Below, one piece after another: positions 17,857 through 23,170 of a stretch of 28,939 nt of DNA (position 1 is the first letter of the stretch; each line of letters starts with the position of its first letter). The position numbers were made by a program, and so were the translations under genes. The stretch comes from Thermoanaerobaculales bacterium (GTDB taxonomy: Bacteria > Acidobacteriota > Thermoanaerobaculia > Thermoanaerobaculales > Sulfomarinibacteraceae), in the NCBI GenBank assembly GCA_029938595.1, contig JAOZUP010000003.1, positions 1 through 28,939 on the forward strand, written 5' to 3'. A model generated the notes under the pieces. The model searched no databases. It saw nothing but the letters and a program-made list of their open reading frames with translations, and was not told the DNA's origin.

Positions 17857-17932
17857 TGGTGAGCCGTGGAGGAATCGAACCTCCAACCTAGTGATTAAGA
17901 GTCACTTGCTCTGCCAATTGAGCTAACGGCCC
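17857..17932 (-). tRNA. tRNA-Lys (anticodon CUU)
   Basis: A 76-base gene on the minus strand with encoded CCA. Acceptor GGGCCGT (17932-17926) pairs with ACGGCTC with one G-U. The anticodon stem AGTGA/TCACT holds loop CTCTTAA, giving anticodon CUU for AAG codons. D-arm and T-arm (GGTTCGATTCC) are regular. It is the first gene after the promoter at 17946-17974. Confidence 0.97.
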
Positions 17933-17945
17933 ACAACCATCGGTC

Positions 17946-17974
17946 ACTATACGGAATAACGCGCTGATGGGCAA
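17946..17974 (-). promoter_or_regulatory. Promoter for tRNA-Lys, tRNA-Leu and probably tig onward
   Basis: On the minus strand TTGCCC (17974-17969) and TATAGT (17951-17946) are 17 bases apart, and the mature tRNA-Lys begins at 17932, about seven bases after the predicted start site. Spacing and position are right for a stable-RNA promoter. It would be the main promoter of the tRNA-tig-clpP-clpX run, since no other candidate lies before tig. Confidence 0.55.
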
Positions 17975-18011
17975 CCCTTTTCCCGCGCCAGAGCCTGGGC
18001 AGAGGAGCATT

Positions 18012-18029
18012 GGGGGGTGGGCGGGTGGG
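18012..18029 (+). other. G-quadruplex-forming motif
   Basis: Four runs of at least three G (18012-18017, 18019-18021, 18023-18025, 18027-18029) are separated by single bases T, C and T. Single-base loops give the most stable class of intramolecular quadruplex in vitro (family knowledge). It lies 38 bases upstream of the tRNA-Lys -35 box, just past the 3' end of the minus-strand gene at 18056-18748; on that gene's transcript the strand is C-rich. Whether it folds in the cell is unknown. Confidence 0.6.
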
Positions 18030-18057
18030 AATTCCGAATTCCGAATTCCGAATTTTC
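18030..18057. repeat. Tandem AATTCCG repeat
   Basis: Three exact 7-base units AATTCCG (18030-18050) are followed by a degenerate fourth (AATTTTC, 18051-18057). Because GGAATTCC and GAATTC are palindromic, the array can also fold back on itself. It starts right after the G-rich run and ends inside the stop codon of the minus-strand gene, so it forms that gene's 3' border. Confidence 0.75.
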
Positions 18058-18748
18058 ACTTGTGCACCAGGTGCTTCATCTCGGACCGGCCAAGGTCAGA
18101 TTCGGCGGTGATCACGATTGCCGATGTGCCCCCAGAGTAGGACGGTATCTTGGTCTCCGCCGCAAAGTTGCCCTCGTCGTCGGTCGTGCCTTCCGCCAGC
18201 GCCAACCGCCGCGGTTCGGCGGTGGACTTGAAGAGTACCGAGACCACCACTCCGGCTTGTGGTGTATGGGCGAGTGAATCCACAGCCGTCACGCTGATCT
18301 CGGTCTTGGCGCCATAGATAAAATCGTGGTCGATTGCAGCACGGAGAATGAGATGCACCTGCCCCCTCTGCGACTCGAGATAATCGAGAATCACCTGGTC
18401 GAGAGATGGCTCCTCTCTGTCTTTCGGGCGCTCCTCGGCGCTGTGGGTGATTGTGGTGTCATCCTCATCCGGTACGTCGCCATCGGTCCCTGTGAGTCGT
18501 CCAAGACCTCCGGATTCGACGGCATCGACAATCGCACGGTGCTGCCTTTCCATGAGCGAGGCCACGGCTTCCTTGTCAACATCCTGCTCCACCAGGTCGT
18601 GATAGGGAGTACGGCGGGAATAGAGAATTTCTCCGCTCGTGTAGACGAGAGATTCCACCAGTGGATTCGCGCGTCCCTTGTCCTCGGTCTGGACGTGATA
18701 GGTGGTGCCGGAATGCCGAATGTCAGTGTTATACCCAGTGAGTACCAC
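18056..18748 (-). CDS. Conserved protein of unknown function (TGYNTD N-terminal motif, Ig-like C-terminus)
   Basis: 230 residues if GTG 18748 is the start; GGAGGA (18766-18761) lies 12 bases upstream, slightly far, and the frame is open back to 18877. The N-terminal part (residues 1-75) holds 'TGYNTDIRHSGTTYHVQTED' and 'PLVESLVYTSGEIL', a small beta-rich unit that I remember from unannotated proteins of environmental bacteria. An acidic low-complexity linker (about 85-115) follows. The last 65 residues resemble an Ig-like or carboxypeptidase-regulatory domain with 'GTTDDEGNF'. There is no signal peptide or membrane segment, which is odd for an Ig-like domain. It is divergent from the phosphatase gene. 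The function is unknown. Confidence 0.75.
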   Translation of the reverse strand: MVLTGYNTDIRHSGTTYHVQTEDKGRANPLVESLVYTSGEILYSRRTPYHDLVEQDVDKEAVASLMERQHRAIVDAVESGGLGRLTGTDGDVPDEDDTTITHSAEERPKDREEPSLDQVILDYLESQRGQVHLILRAAIDHDFIYGAKTEISVTAVDSLAHTPQAGVVVSVLFKSTAEPRRLALAEGTTDDEGNFAAETKIPSYSGGTSAIVITAESDLGRSEMKHLVHK

Positions 18749-18773
18749 GGTGGGACAATTTCCTCCAAATAAA

Positions 18774-18802
18774 AGGCTAGCGTGGAGGACCTTCGCGGTC
18801 AA
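18774..18802 (-). promoter_or_regulatory. Candidate promoter for the unknown protein gene
   Basis: On the minus strand TTGACC (18802-18797) and TAGCCT (18779-18774) are 17 bases apart. The -35 box is a good match and the -10 box is poor. The start site would fall near 18767, right at the GGAGGA ribosome site. The inverted repeat CGCGG-TCAAT-CCGCG (18794-18808) covers the -35 box and could be an operator. Confidence 0.35.
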
Positions 18803-18813
18803 TCCGCGCACAT

Positions 18814-18819
18814 TACAAT
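18814..18819 (+). promoter_or_regulatory. Possible -10 element for the phosphatase gene
   Basis: TACAAT (five of six consensus bases) ends only six bases before the ATG at 18826. No convincing -35 box precedes it. If used, the message would be nearly leaderless, which agrees with the absence of a ribosome site before this ATG. Confidence 0.3.
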
Positions 18820-18825
18820 TAAACG

Positions 18826-19251
18826 ATGACGCCGCTTGCAATTCTCTTCGTCTGCATCGGGAATAGCTGCCGATCACCGATGGCCGAGGCTATCGCACGC
18901 CACCTCGGCGGCCATCGAGTCGATGCGCGATCTGCGGGCCTCGCACCGGCTGGTTTTGTCGCTGGCGGTTCTTTGGCCGCGCTGGAAGTGCTTGGGTACT
19001 CGGGTGAGGACTTGTGGTCGAAAAGCCTTGACGACGTGTCCCTCCAAGATCTTGATGTCGTGGTCTCCCTGCTTGGGAGTGAGGCTCTGGACCTTCTGCC
19101 GCGCGGGGCGGGCGCAAGGCGCGAGGCGTGGCCGGTCTTCGATCCCTTTGGAGAGGGTGAAGAGGTGTACCTCGAGGTAGCCCGTGAACTCGAGGTCAGG
19201 ATCCGTGCACTCCTCAGCGAAGAGCTGGACCGGGAACTTTTTCTTTCGTGA
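18826..19251 (+). CDS. Low-molecular-weight protein-tyrosine phosphatase family protein
   Basis: 141 residues from ATG 18826. The phosphate-binding loop C10-I-G-N-S-C-R16-S fits the C(X)5R(S/T) signature near the N-terminus. The general-acid loop carries D106-P107 (in VFDPFG). The family includes tyrosine phosphatases that act on polysaccharide-export kinases and also arsenate reductases; the extra resolving cysteines of typical thioredoxin-coupled ArsC are not evident. C15 next to the catalytic loop could form a disulfide with C10. The ATG has no ribosome site. An ECF sigma gene follows 23 bases downstream, but a functional link is not shown. Confidence 0.85.
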   Translation: MTPLAILFVCIGNSCRSPMAEAIARHLGGHRVDARSAGLAPAGFVAGGSLAALEVLGYSGEDLWSKSLDDVSLQDLDVVVSLLGSEALDLLPRGAGARREAWPVFDPFGEGEEVYLEVARELEVRIRALLSEELDRELFLS

Positions 19252-19274
19252 CGGCTCACATTGGCTGATGCGGC

Positions 19275-19799
19275 GTGTGGCACACTGTGTCAGTGGACTT
19301 CGACCAAGTGTACGAGCAGTTCAAGCTTCCGGTGTGGCGGCTGGCTCGACGTCTTACGAGAAATGACGAGGAAGCACTCGACACGACACAGGAGATTTTT
19401 CTTCGGGTCTGGCGCGGGCTCCCCGGATTCCGCGGTGAGGCCAAAATCAGCACGTGGGTGTTCCAGATTGCCTGGAATCATCTCCGGGCGCACAGGCGAC
19501 GAATGGGCAGAAACCTGCAGTTTATCAGCGAGGGTACGGACGGTGATCGCGAGCTCGCGATGATCGCTCGAGATCCGCACGCGGACCCGGAGCGCCGGGC
19601 GGCTTCGGTCGAGTTGCTTGATCGGGTCGAGGACGCCCTCGCTGAGCTTCCCGAACATTATCGAGTGGTGGTATGGCTTCGTGACGGCGAAGAGTTGAGC
19701 TATCGGGAAATCGCCGACACCCTCGACCTACCGATTGGTACGGTGAGGTCTCGCCTCGCCCGAGCTCGAGACGCATTACGCCGGATGGTGGAGATCTGA
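19275..19799 (+). CDS. ECF-family RNA polymerase sigma factor
   Basis: 174 residues from GTG 19275; GTG 19287 and 19293 are possible, and none has a clear ribosome site. Region 2 (about residues 8-78) shows 'NDEEALDTTQEIFLRVWRGL' and 'ISTWVFQIAWNHLRAHRRR'. Region 4 (about 120-172) shows 'LPEHYRVVVWLRDGEELSYR' and 'GTVRSRLARARDALRRM'. Regions 1.1 and 3 are absent, as in ECF factors. The stop overlaps the start of the next gene (TGATG), which encodes a membrane protein with an anti-sigma-like N-terminus. The pair probably reads an envelope signal (inference). The target promoters are unknown. Confidence 0.93.
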   Translation: MWHTVSVDFDQVYEQFKLPVWRLARRLTRNDEEALDTTQEIFLRVWRGLPGFRGEAKISTWVFQIAWNHLRAHRRRMGRNLQFISEGTDGDRELAMIARDPHADPERRAASVELLDRVEDALAELPEHYRVVVWLRDGEELSYREIADTLDLPIGTVRSRLARARDALRRMVEI

Positions 19800-20845
19800 T
19801 GGGGGACGCACGAGTCGAACCCCTCAGCCGGTTCATCGACGGGGACCTCGACAAGGCCGAGGAGCGAGATCTCAGGGCCCGGCTCGAATCGGAGCCGGCT
19901 CTCGCCGCTGAGTTGACCGCGCTCATCGAGGTTCGGCGATCGCTGGCCGCTCTCGCCACCAGGGAGCGGGCGCCGGCAGAGCTCGACACACTGGTGGAAC
20001 CGCTGCTTCGAGGACGGCCGGAGCCGATCGCAGTTCGTCCCTGGGCCCGTTGGCTGGCCACCGCGGCCATAGTCATCGTCGGTCTGACCGTAATTTATGA
20101 AGTCAATTTTGGTCATCTGGCTCTCAAAGTTGAAGACAAGCTTCCCCGCCGGAGCTCCCAACCGGTACTCGAGCCGACCCAGAGATTTGCGCTCGCCCCG
20201 CTCCCGACGAGTTCTGTGCCACCCGAAAAGCAATTGATCGGGGTCGGCGAGCGGCTCTTGGCGAGCCCGATCCCAGACGTCGAGCCCGGCCACCTCCCGG
20301 CTTTGGAGGTCCTCGGTCCGCTCGAGGAAGCGGTCGGCGACGAACTCTCACCTCCCCGCGACACTGATGCCGGGAGCAAGAGCAGACACGAGGGAGAGGT
20401 TGCCGGAGTATCGGCTGGACGGGCCGATGAATCGAGGGCTCAAGCCGCTCCCCCTGCTCCGCCGCCAACATCCGAAGCAAAATTAAAGGAAGGACGCGCG
20501 AAAAGCAACGACGCTTCGAGCGAGGGTGCCGCAATTTCCGGAAGCCGATTGTGGCGCGGCCAGACAACCATCGGCAGGGGCCAGCTCTTCATTTTTATTG
20601 GAGACAATGCCGCCTGGCTGGACTTCGAAACCACAGCACTCTGCACGCCGGGACGCTATGCGGTTCGGGTCAAGGTCAGAGACGGTGTGGTGACGGAGGT
20701 CTGGCCGGTCGGCGGCGCAACTGCGGACAAGACTTCTCAGCGGCTTTGCGCAAGCCAGCTGGTTGGCGGCCTCACGATCGCCGGGGTGCCGACCGGTGAG
20801 TACGCGGCCGAAGTCGTGGTCGAGCCCCGCGGCGAGAGAAAATAA
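19799..20845 (+). CDS. Probable transmembrane anti-sigma factor with unrecognised C-terminal domain
   Basis: 348 residues from ATG 19799, one base inside the stop of the sigma gene. The N-terminal part (residues 1-75) reads 'LSRFIDGDLDKAEERDLRAR', the helical anti-sigma fold, but lacks the HxxxCxxC zinc motif. One membrane segment lies at about 83-102. A long Pro/Ala/Glu-rich periplasmic linker (about 115-245) leads to a C-terminal domain of about 100 residues with 'GQLFIFIGDNAAWLDFETTA', a beta-rich pattern and two cysteines (C282, C317) that could form a disulfide. I do not recognise this last domain. The anti-sigma role is inferred from topology and coupling to the sigma gene. Confidence 0.75.
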   Translation: MGDARVEPLSRFIDGDLDKAEERDLRARLESEPALAAELTALIEVRRSLAALATRERAPAELDTLVEPLLRGRPEPIAVRPWARWLATAAIVIVGLTVIYEVNFGHLALKVEDKLPRRSSQPVLEPTQRFALAPLPTSSVPPEKQLIGVGERLLASPIPDVEPGHLPALEVLGPLEEAVGDELSPPRDTDAGSKSRHEGEVAGVSAGRADESRAQAAPPAPPPTSEAKLKEGRAKSNDASSEGAAISGSRLWRGQTTIGRGQLFIFIGDNAAWLDFETTALCTPGRYAVRVKVRDGVVTEVWPVGGATADKTSQRLCASQLVGGLTIAGVPTGEYAAEVVVEPRGERK

Positions 20846-20868
20846 CTGGCCCGGTCTTCTCAGCCGGT
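20845..20868. terminator. Hairpin at the 3' end of the anti-sigma gene
   Basis: ACTGGC (20845-20850) pairs with GCCGGT (20863-20868) with one G-T, around a 12-base loop, starting in the stop codon, with TT following. The loop region contains the 14-base string GCCCGGTCTTCTCA (20849-20862), which also occurs at 24591-24604. It sits between convergent genes, so a bidirectional termination role is plausible. The T-tract is too short for a confident call. Confidence 0.35.
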
Positions 20869-20904
20869 TTCGTCGCGAGGTCGTGCGATATCCGGGCGGA
20901 CGGC

Positions 20905-21240
20905 TCAGAAACTCCCAAGTGCTTCGCGTTCGTCATCGAAGACGTCGAACACGGTGATGAGCTGCGTGACCTGCAAAATGTCGGTGATCTTCGGTGACAG
21001 GTGCATCAGCTTGAGGTGACCACCCCGCTTGGTGACGGTGGTGTAACAGGCCACCATCTCACCGATCCCCGAAGAGTCGATTGCAGTGACTCCGCCGAGG
21101 TCGAGAATGACGTCGTTCTTGCCGTCCTCGAGGGCTTGGTCGATCAACTCACGGATTTTTACGTCGCCGGCGCCAATGGTGATTTTCCCGCTGAGTTCGA
21201 TGACTCGAATGTCACCAACGTCTCGGATGCTGCTCTTCAT
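20905..21240 (-). CDS. STAS-domain anti-sigma-factor antagonist (RsbV/SpoIIAA-like)
   Basis: 111 residues from ATG 21240, with a strong AAAGGAG site. Proteins of this type bind an RsbW-like kinase and release its partner sigma factor; phosphorylation of a serine turns this off. The single STAS domain carries the phosphorylation motif D55-S56-S57-G58 in 'VTAIDSSGIGEM', where the serine after Asp is the expected target. The RsbW-like gene lies 50 bases upstream on the same strand, so the two form a natural pair. The regulated partner cannot be told from sequence. Confidence 0.93.
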   Translation of the reverse strand: MKSSIRDVGDIRVIELSGKITIGAGDVKIRELIDQALEDGKNDVILDLGGVTAIDSSGIGEMVACYTTVTKRGGHLKLMHLSPKITDILQVTQLITVFDVFDDEREALGSF

Positions 21241-21290
21241 ACTTCACTCCTTTGCCGAAGACCATTCATGGGATCGAGACACGGCTCGCC

Positions 21291-21737
21291 TCATGACTGG
21301 TCACTGTCAGTTTGGTCGAGATCGCGAACCATTACGACAGCCGTTCCACCGGAGGGTGTCGGACCGAACTCGACGCGGTTCATGAACTGTCGCATGTAGA
21401 AGATACCCCGTCCGCTCGGTCGCAGCAAATTCTCCGGGGAGGTCGGATCGGGAATGTCAGCCGGTTCAAATCCCTCACCCTCATCTTCGACGCGGATGGT
21501 CACAGTCGAATTCTCGATCGTCAAGAACACCCGTACATCCTGGTTGGGATCCTGTCCGTTGCCGTGGCGCACCGCATTCGCCAGCGCTTCACGTAGCGCG
21601 GAGACCAGCCAGTACTCCTCATCCCCGTTGCAACCCGCACGCCGGCATAGATCGAGAAGCGTGCGTTCGGCAATCTCGATGTTTTCAAAGCGGCTCGCCA
21701 TCACGAGCTCGGCCGTCAGTTTGTTGTTGGTTGCCAT
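21291..21737 (-). CDS. RsbW-like serine/threonine kinase (HATPase_c anti-sigma type)
   Basis: 148 residues from ATG 21737; the frame is open to 21812 but that would overlap cutA by 53 bases. The GHKL ATP-binding motifs are all visible: the N-box E50-ALANAVRHGN, the G1 box D85-EGEGF and the G2 box G109-RGIFYM. The family phosphorylates a STAS antagonist, here the neighbour at 20905, and binds a sigma factor or other partner. There is no clear ribosome site, so coupling to cutA is possible. The ECF sigma gene on the opposite strand is not an obvious partner, since RsbW targets are usually SigB/SigF-type factors. Confidence 0.9.
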   Translation of the reverse strand: MATNNKLTAELVMASRFENIEIAERTLLDLCRRAGCNGDEEYWLVSALREALANAVRHGNGQDPNQDVRVFLTIENSTVTIRVEDEGEGFEPADIPDPTSPENLLRPSGRGIFYMRQFMNRVEFGPTPSGGTAVVMVRDLDQTDSDQS

Positions 21738-21759
21738 CAGAGCGGTGAGTATAGCCGAG

Positions 21760-22131
21760 TCAGTCGTCGCCCGGGAGATTGGCTGCTTCGATCCCATCGG
21801 GTTCGGGTTCAACCATCTTCAGGACCCACTGGTGGAAGTTGGTTTCGGCCGCAGTCACCGGCACCGCGAGAATTTCAGGCAGCTCGTAAGAGTGGTACTC
21901 CCGGATTGCCGAAGAAACCTGATCGAAGAGCTTCTCGGGTGTCTTGATCAGGAGCAGATATTCGGTGTCCTCACATACCTTTCCCTTCCACCGATAAATG
22001 GAACGAAGACAAGGGACAATATTGATGCACGTGGCGAGACGCCGGGTGATGAGTTCCTCGGAGATCTCCACCGCTTGCTGCTCGGTACCTACGGACGTCA
22101 TGACGACGGTGATTTTCTCGAGATCGGTCAT
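21760..22131 (-). CDS. cutA: CutA1 divalent ion tolerance protein
   Basis: 123 residues from ATG 22131. CutA is a small trimeric protein of the PII-like fold, linked by mutant studies to divalent metal tolerance; its true biochemical role is unsettled. Family motifs are 'RLATCINIVP', 'IYRWKGKVCED' and 'YHSYELPEILAVPV'. The last about 15 residues are a short acidic tail. It lies between lexA (63 bases upstream) and the RsbW-like gene (22 bases downstream). Promoter-like TTGACT at 22161-22166 has only a poor -10 partner, so read-through from lexA is as likely. Confidence 0.95.
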   Translation of the reverse strand: MTDLEKITVVMTSVGTEQQAVEISEELITRRLATCINIVPCLRSIYRWKGKVCEDTEYLLLIKTPEKLFDQVSSAIREYHSYELPEILAVPVTAAETNFHQWVLKMVEPEPDGIEAANLPGDD

Positions 22132-22194
22132 GACCGAAAGCTAACCGAGATCAACACATGAGTCAAGGAGTAGACACCCGGAGAGTTAAGCGTT

Positions 22195-22803
22195 CTAGTA
22201 ACGCCGAAGCAGTCCGACAACCACTCCCTGCACCTGGACATCATCAGCCGGCGCTATCATCGTCGGAATCGACGGGTTGGCAGGTTGGAGGCGAACGGTG
22301 GTATCACTTTCCCGGTAGATTCGCTTGAGGGTCACCTCATCGGCGACTAGCGCCACCACCATCTCCCCGTCAGCCGCAATCTGAGCTCGTTGCACGACCA
22401 CCAAATCGCCGTCGTGGATCCCGTCTCCGATCATCGAGTCTCCACGCACGCGAAGAACGTAGTGTTCCCCACTGCGGAGAAAATCGGCGGGCACGAACAC
22501 GCGCTCGTCACCAGGTATGGATTCGATGGGAGAGCCGGCCGCAACAACTCCAAACAGGGGCAGATCGGACGCCTGCGGCTGGGAGGATCTGGACCGTGGC
22601 AGAACCAGGCCCCGCTTCTGATGTTTCTGCCGCTCGAGATAACCCTTCCGTTCGAGATGGGCCACGTGTTTCTGTGCGCTGGCGGTGCTTCGGAAGCCAA
22701 AGGCGGTCGCGATTTCCTGCAGGGTCGGGGCGACGCCATCCTCCGTGATTCGCTGTTCGATGAATTGCAGGACGTCGCGTTGTCGCTCGGTGAGGTAGGT
22801 CAT
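22195..22803 (-). CDS. lexA: SOS regulator LexA (autocleaving repressor)
   Basis: 202 residues from ATG 22803, preceded by GGGAGG at eight bases; the open frame to 22944 runs through the hairpin and promoter and was rejected. LexA represses DNA-repair genes and cleaves itself when RecA is active. The winged-helix DNA-binding domain (1-65) has 'TLQEIATAFGFRSTASAQKH'. The S24 peptidase domain has the cleavage bond A89-G90 and the catalytic dyad S123 (in GDSM) and K160. The length is normal. I did not recognise a textbook SOS box upstream; a weak ACC-ATA-GGT palindrome overlaps the -10 box. Confidence 0.97.
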   Translation of the reverse strand: MTYLTERQRDVLQFIEQRITEDGVAPTLQEIATAFGFRSTASAQKHVAHLERKGYLERQKHQKRGLVLPRSRSSQPQASDLPLFGVVAAGSPIESIPGDERVFVPADFLRSGEHYVLRVRGDSMIGDGIHDGDLVVVQRAQIAADGEMVVALVADEVTLKRIYRESDTTVRLQPANPSIPTMIAPADDVQVQGVVVGLLRRY

Positions 22804-22822
22804 CCGGTCGCCTCCCACCTCG

Positions 22823-22851
22823 ACCATAGGTGATAATAAGGCGTAAGTCAA
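22823..22851 (-). promoter_or_regulatory. Candidate promoter for lexA
   Basis: On the minus strand TTGACT (22851-22846) and TATGGT (22828-22823) are separated by 17 bases, giving a start near 22816 and a short leader before the ATG at 22803. The -35 box is strong and the -10 box fair. It starts just two bases after the large hairpin at 22854-22905. Confidence 0.45.
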
Positions 22852-22853
22852 TC

Positions 22854-22905
22854 CAATTTCACCAAGGAGGGCGCGCCTTCCGACGCGCCCTCCTTGGTGA
22901 AATTG
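22854..22905 (-). terminator. Large perfect hairpin after tRNA-Pro
   Basis: A 22-bp perfect stem (22854-22875 with 22884-22905) surrounds an 8-base loop (CCTTCCGA on the plus strand). The stem is GC-rich in the middle and A/T-rich at its base. It starts three bases after the CCA of tRNA-Pro, so termination or 3'-end protection of the tRNA transcript is the natural reading. No clear T-run follows. It may also belong to a dispersed extragenic hairpin family. Confidence 0.55.
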
Positions 22906-22908
22906 TGG

Positions 22909-22985
22909 TGGTCGGGGCGAGTGGACTTGAACCACCGGCCTCACGGTCCCGAACCGTGCGCTCTACCAGACTGAGCTACGCCCCG
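22909..22985 (-). tRNA. tRNA-Pro (anticodon CGG)
   Basis: A 77-base gene on the minus strand including encoded CCA (22911-22909). Acceptor CGGGGCG (22985-22979) pairs perfectly with CGCCCCG. The anticodon stem CACGG/CCGTG holds loop TTCGGGA, giving anticodon CGG for CCG codons. The T-arm GGTGG-TTCAAGT-CCACT has one G-T pair. A promoter lies directly upstream and a hairpin directly downstream, so it is a single-gene unit. Confidence 0.97.
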
Positions 22986-22995
22986 AGGAGAAGGG

Positions 22996-23024
22996 ATTCT
23001 AACGGATGCGGTGCGTAATGGCAA
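22996..23024 (-). promoter_or_regulatory. Promoter for tRNA-Pro
   Basis: On the minus strand TTGCCA (23024-23019) and TAGAAT (23001-22996) are 17 bases apart, each matching five of six consensus bases. The mature tRNA begins at 22985, about four bases after the predicted start. This is the best-matching promoter in the window. Confidence 0.65.
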
Positions 23025-23110
23025 TAACAACCCGCTCGTTGCGAGGACTTCACTGATCGTTTGATCCCGACGTGCAGGCGATAGCGCATCATCCATCCAG
23101 GCCCCCCCAT

Positions 23111-23140
23111 TTGACACACGGGCCGCGGTCTGGTTAGGGT
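23111..23140 (+). promoter_or_regulatory. Candidate promoter for the sodium symporter
   Basis: A perfect TTGACA (23111-23116) is followed after 18 bases by TAGGGT (23135-23140). The start would be near 23147, about 24 bases before the ATG, with GGAGGG in between. The -10 box is imperfect. The region between this and tRNA-Pro holds only the divergent tRNA promoter. Confidence 0.5.
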
Positions 23141-23170
23141 TCGCTGCGAAGCTCGTGGAGGGATTACACG

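Noticed and set aside
17457..17891. Frame reading 'GAKGGTRTPTGGPP' and 'SRGGIEPPT'
   Set aside because: Classic translated tRNA shadow from tRNA-Leu and tRNA-Lys.
22830..23018. Frame reading 'GASGLEPPASRSRTVRSTRLSYA'
   Set aside because: Translated tRNA-Pro and hairpin, not a protein gene.
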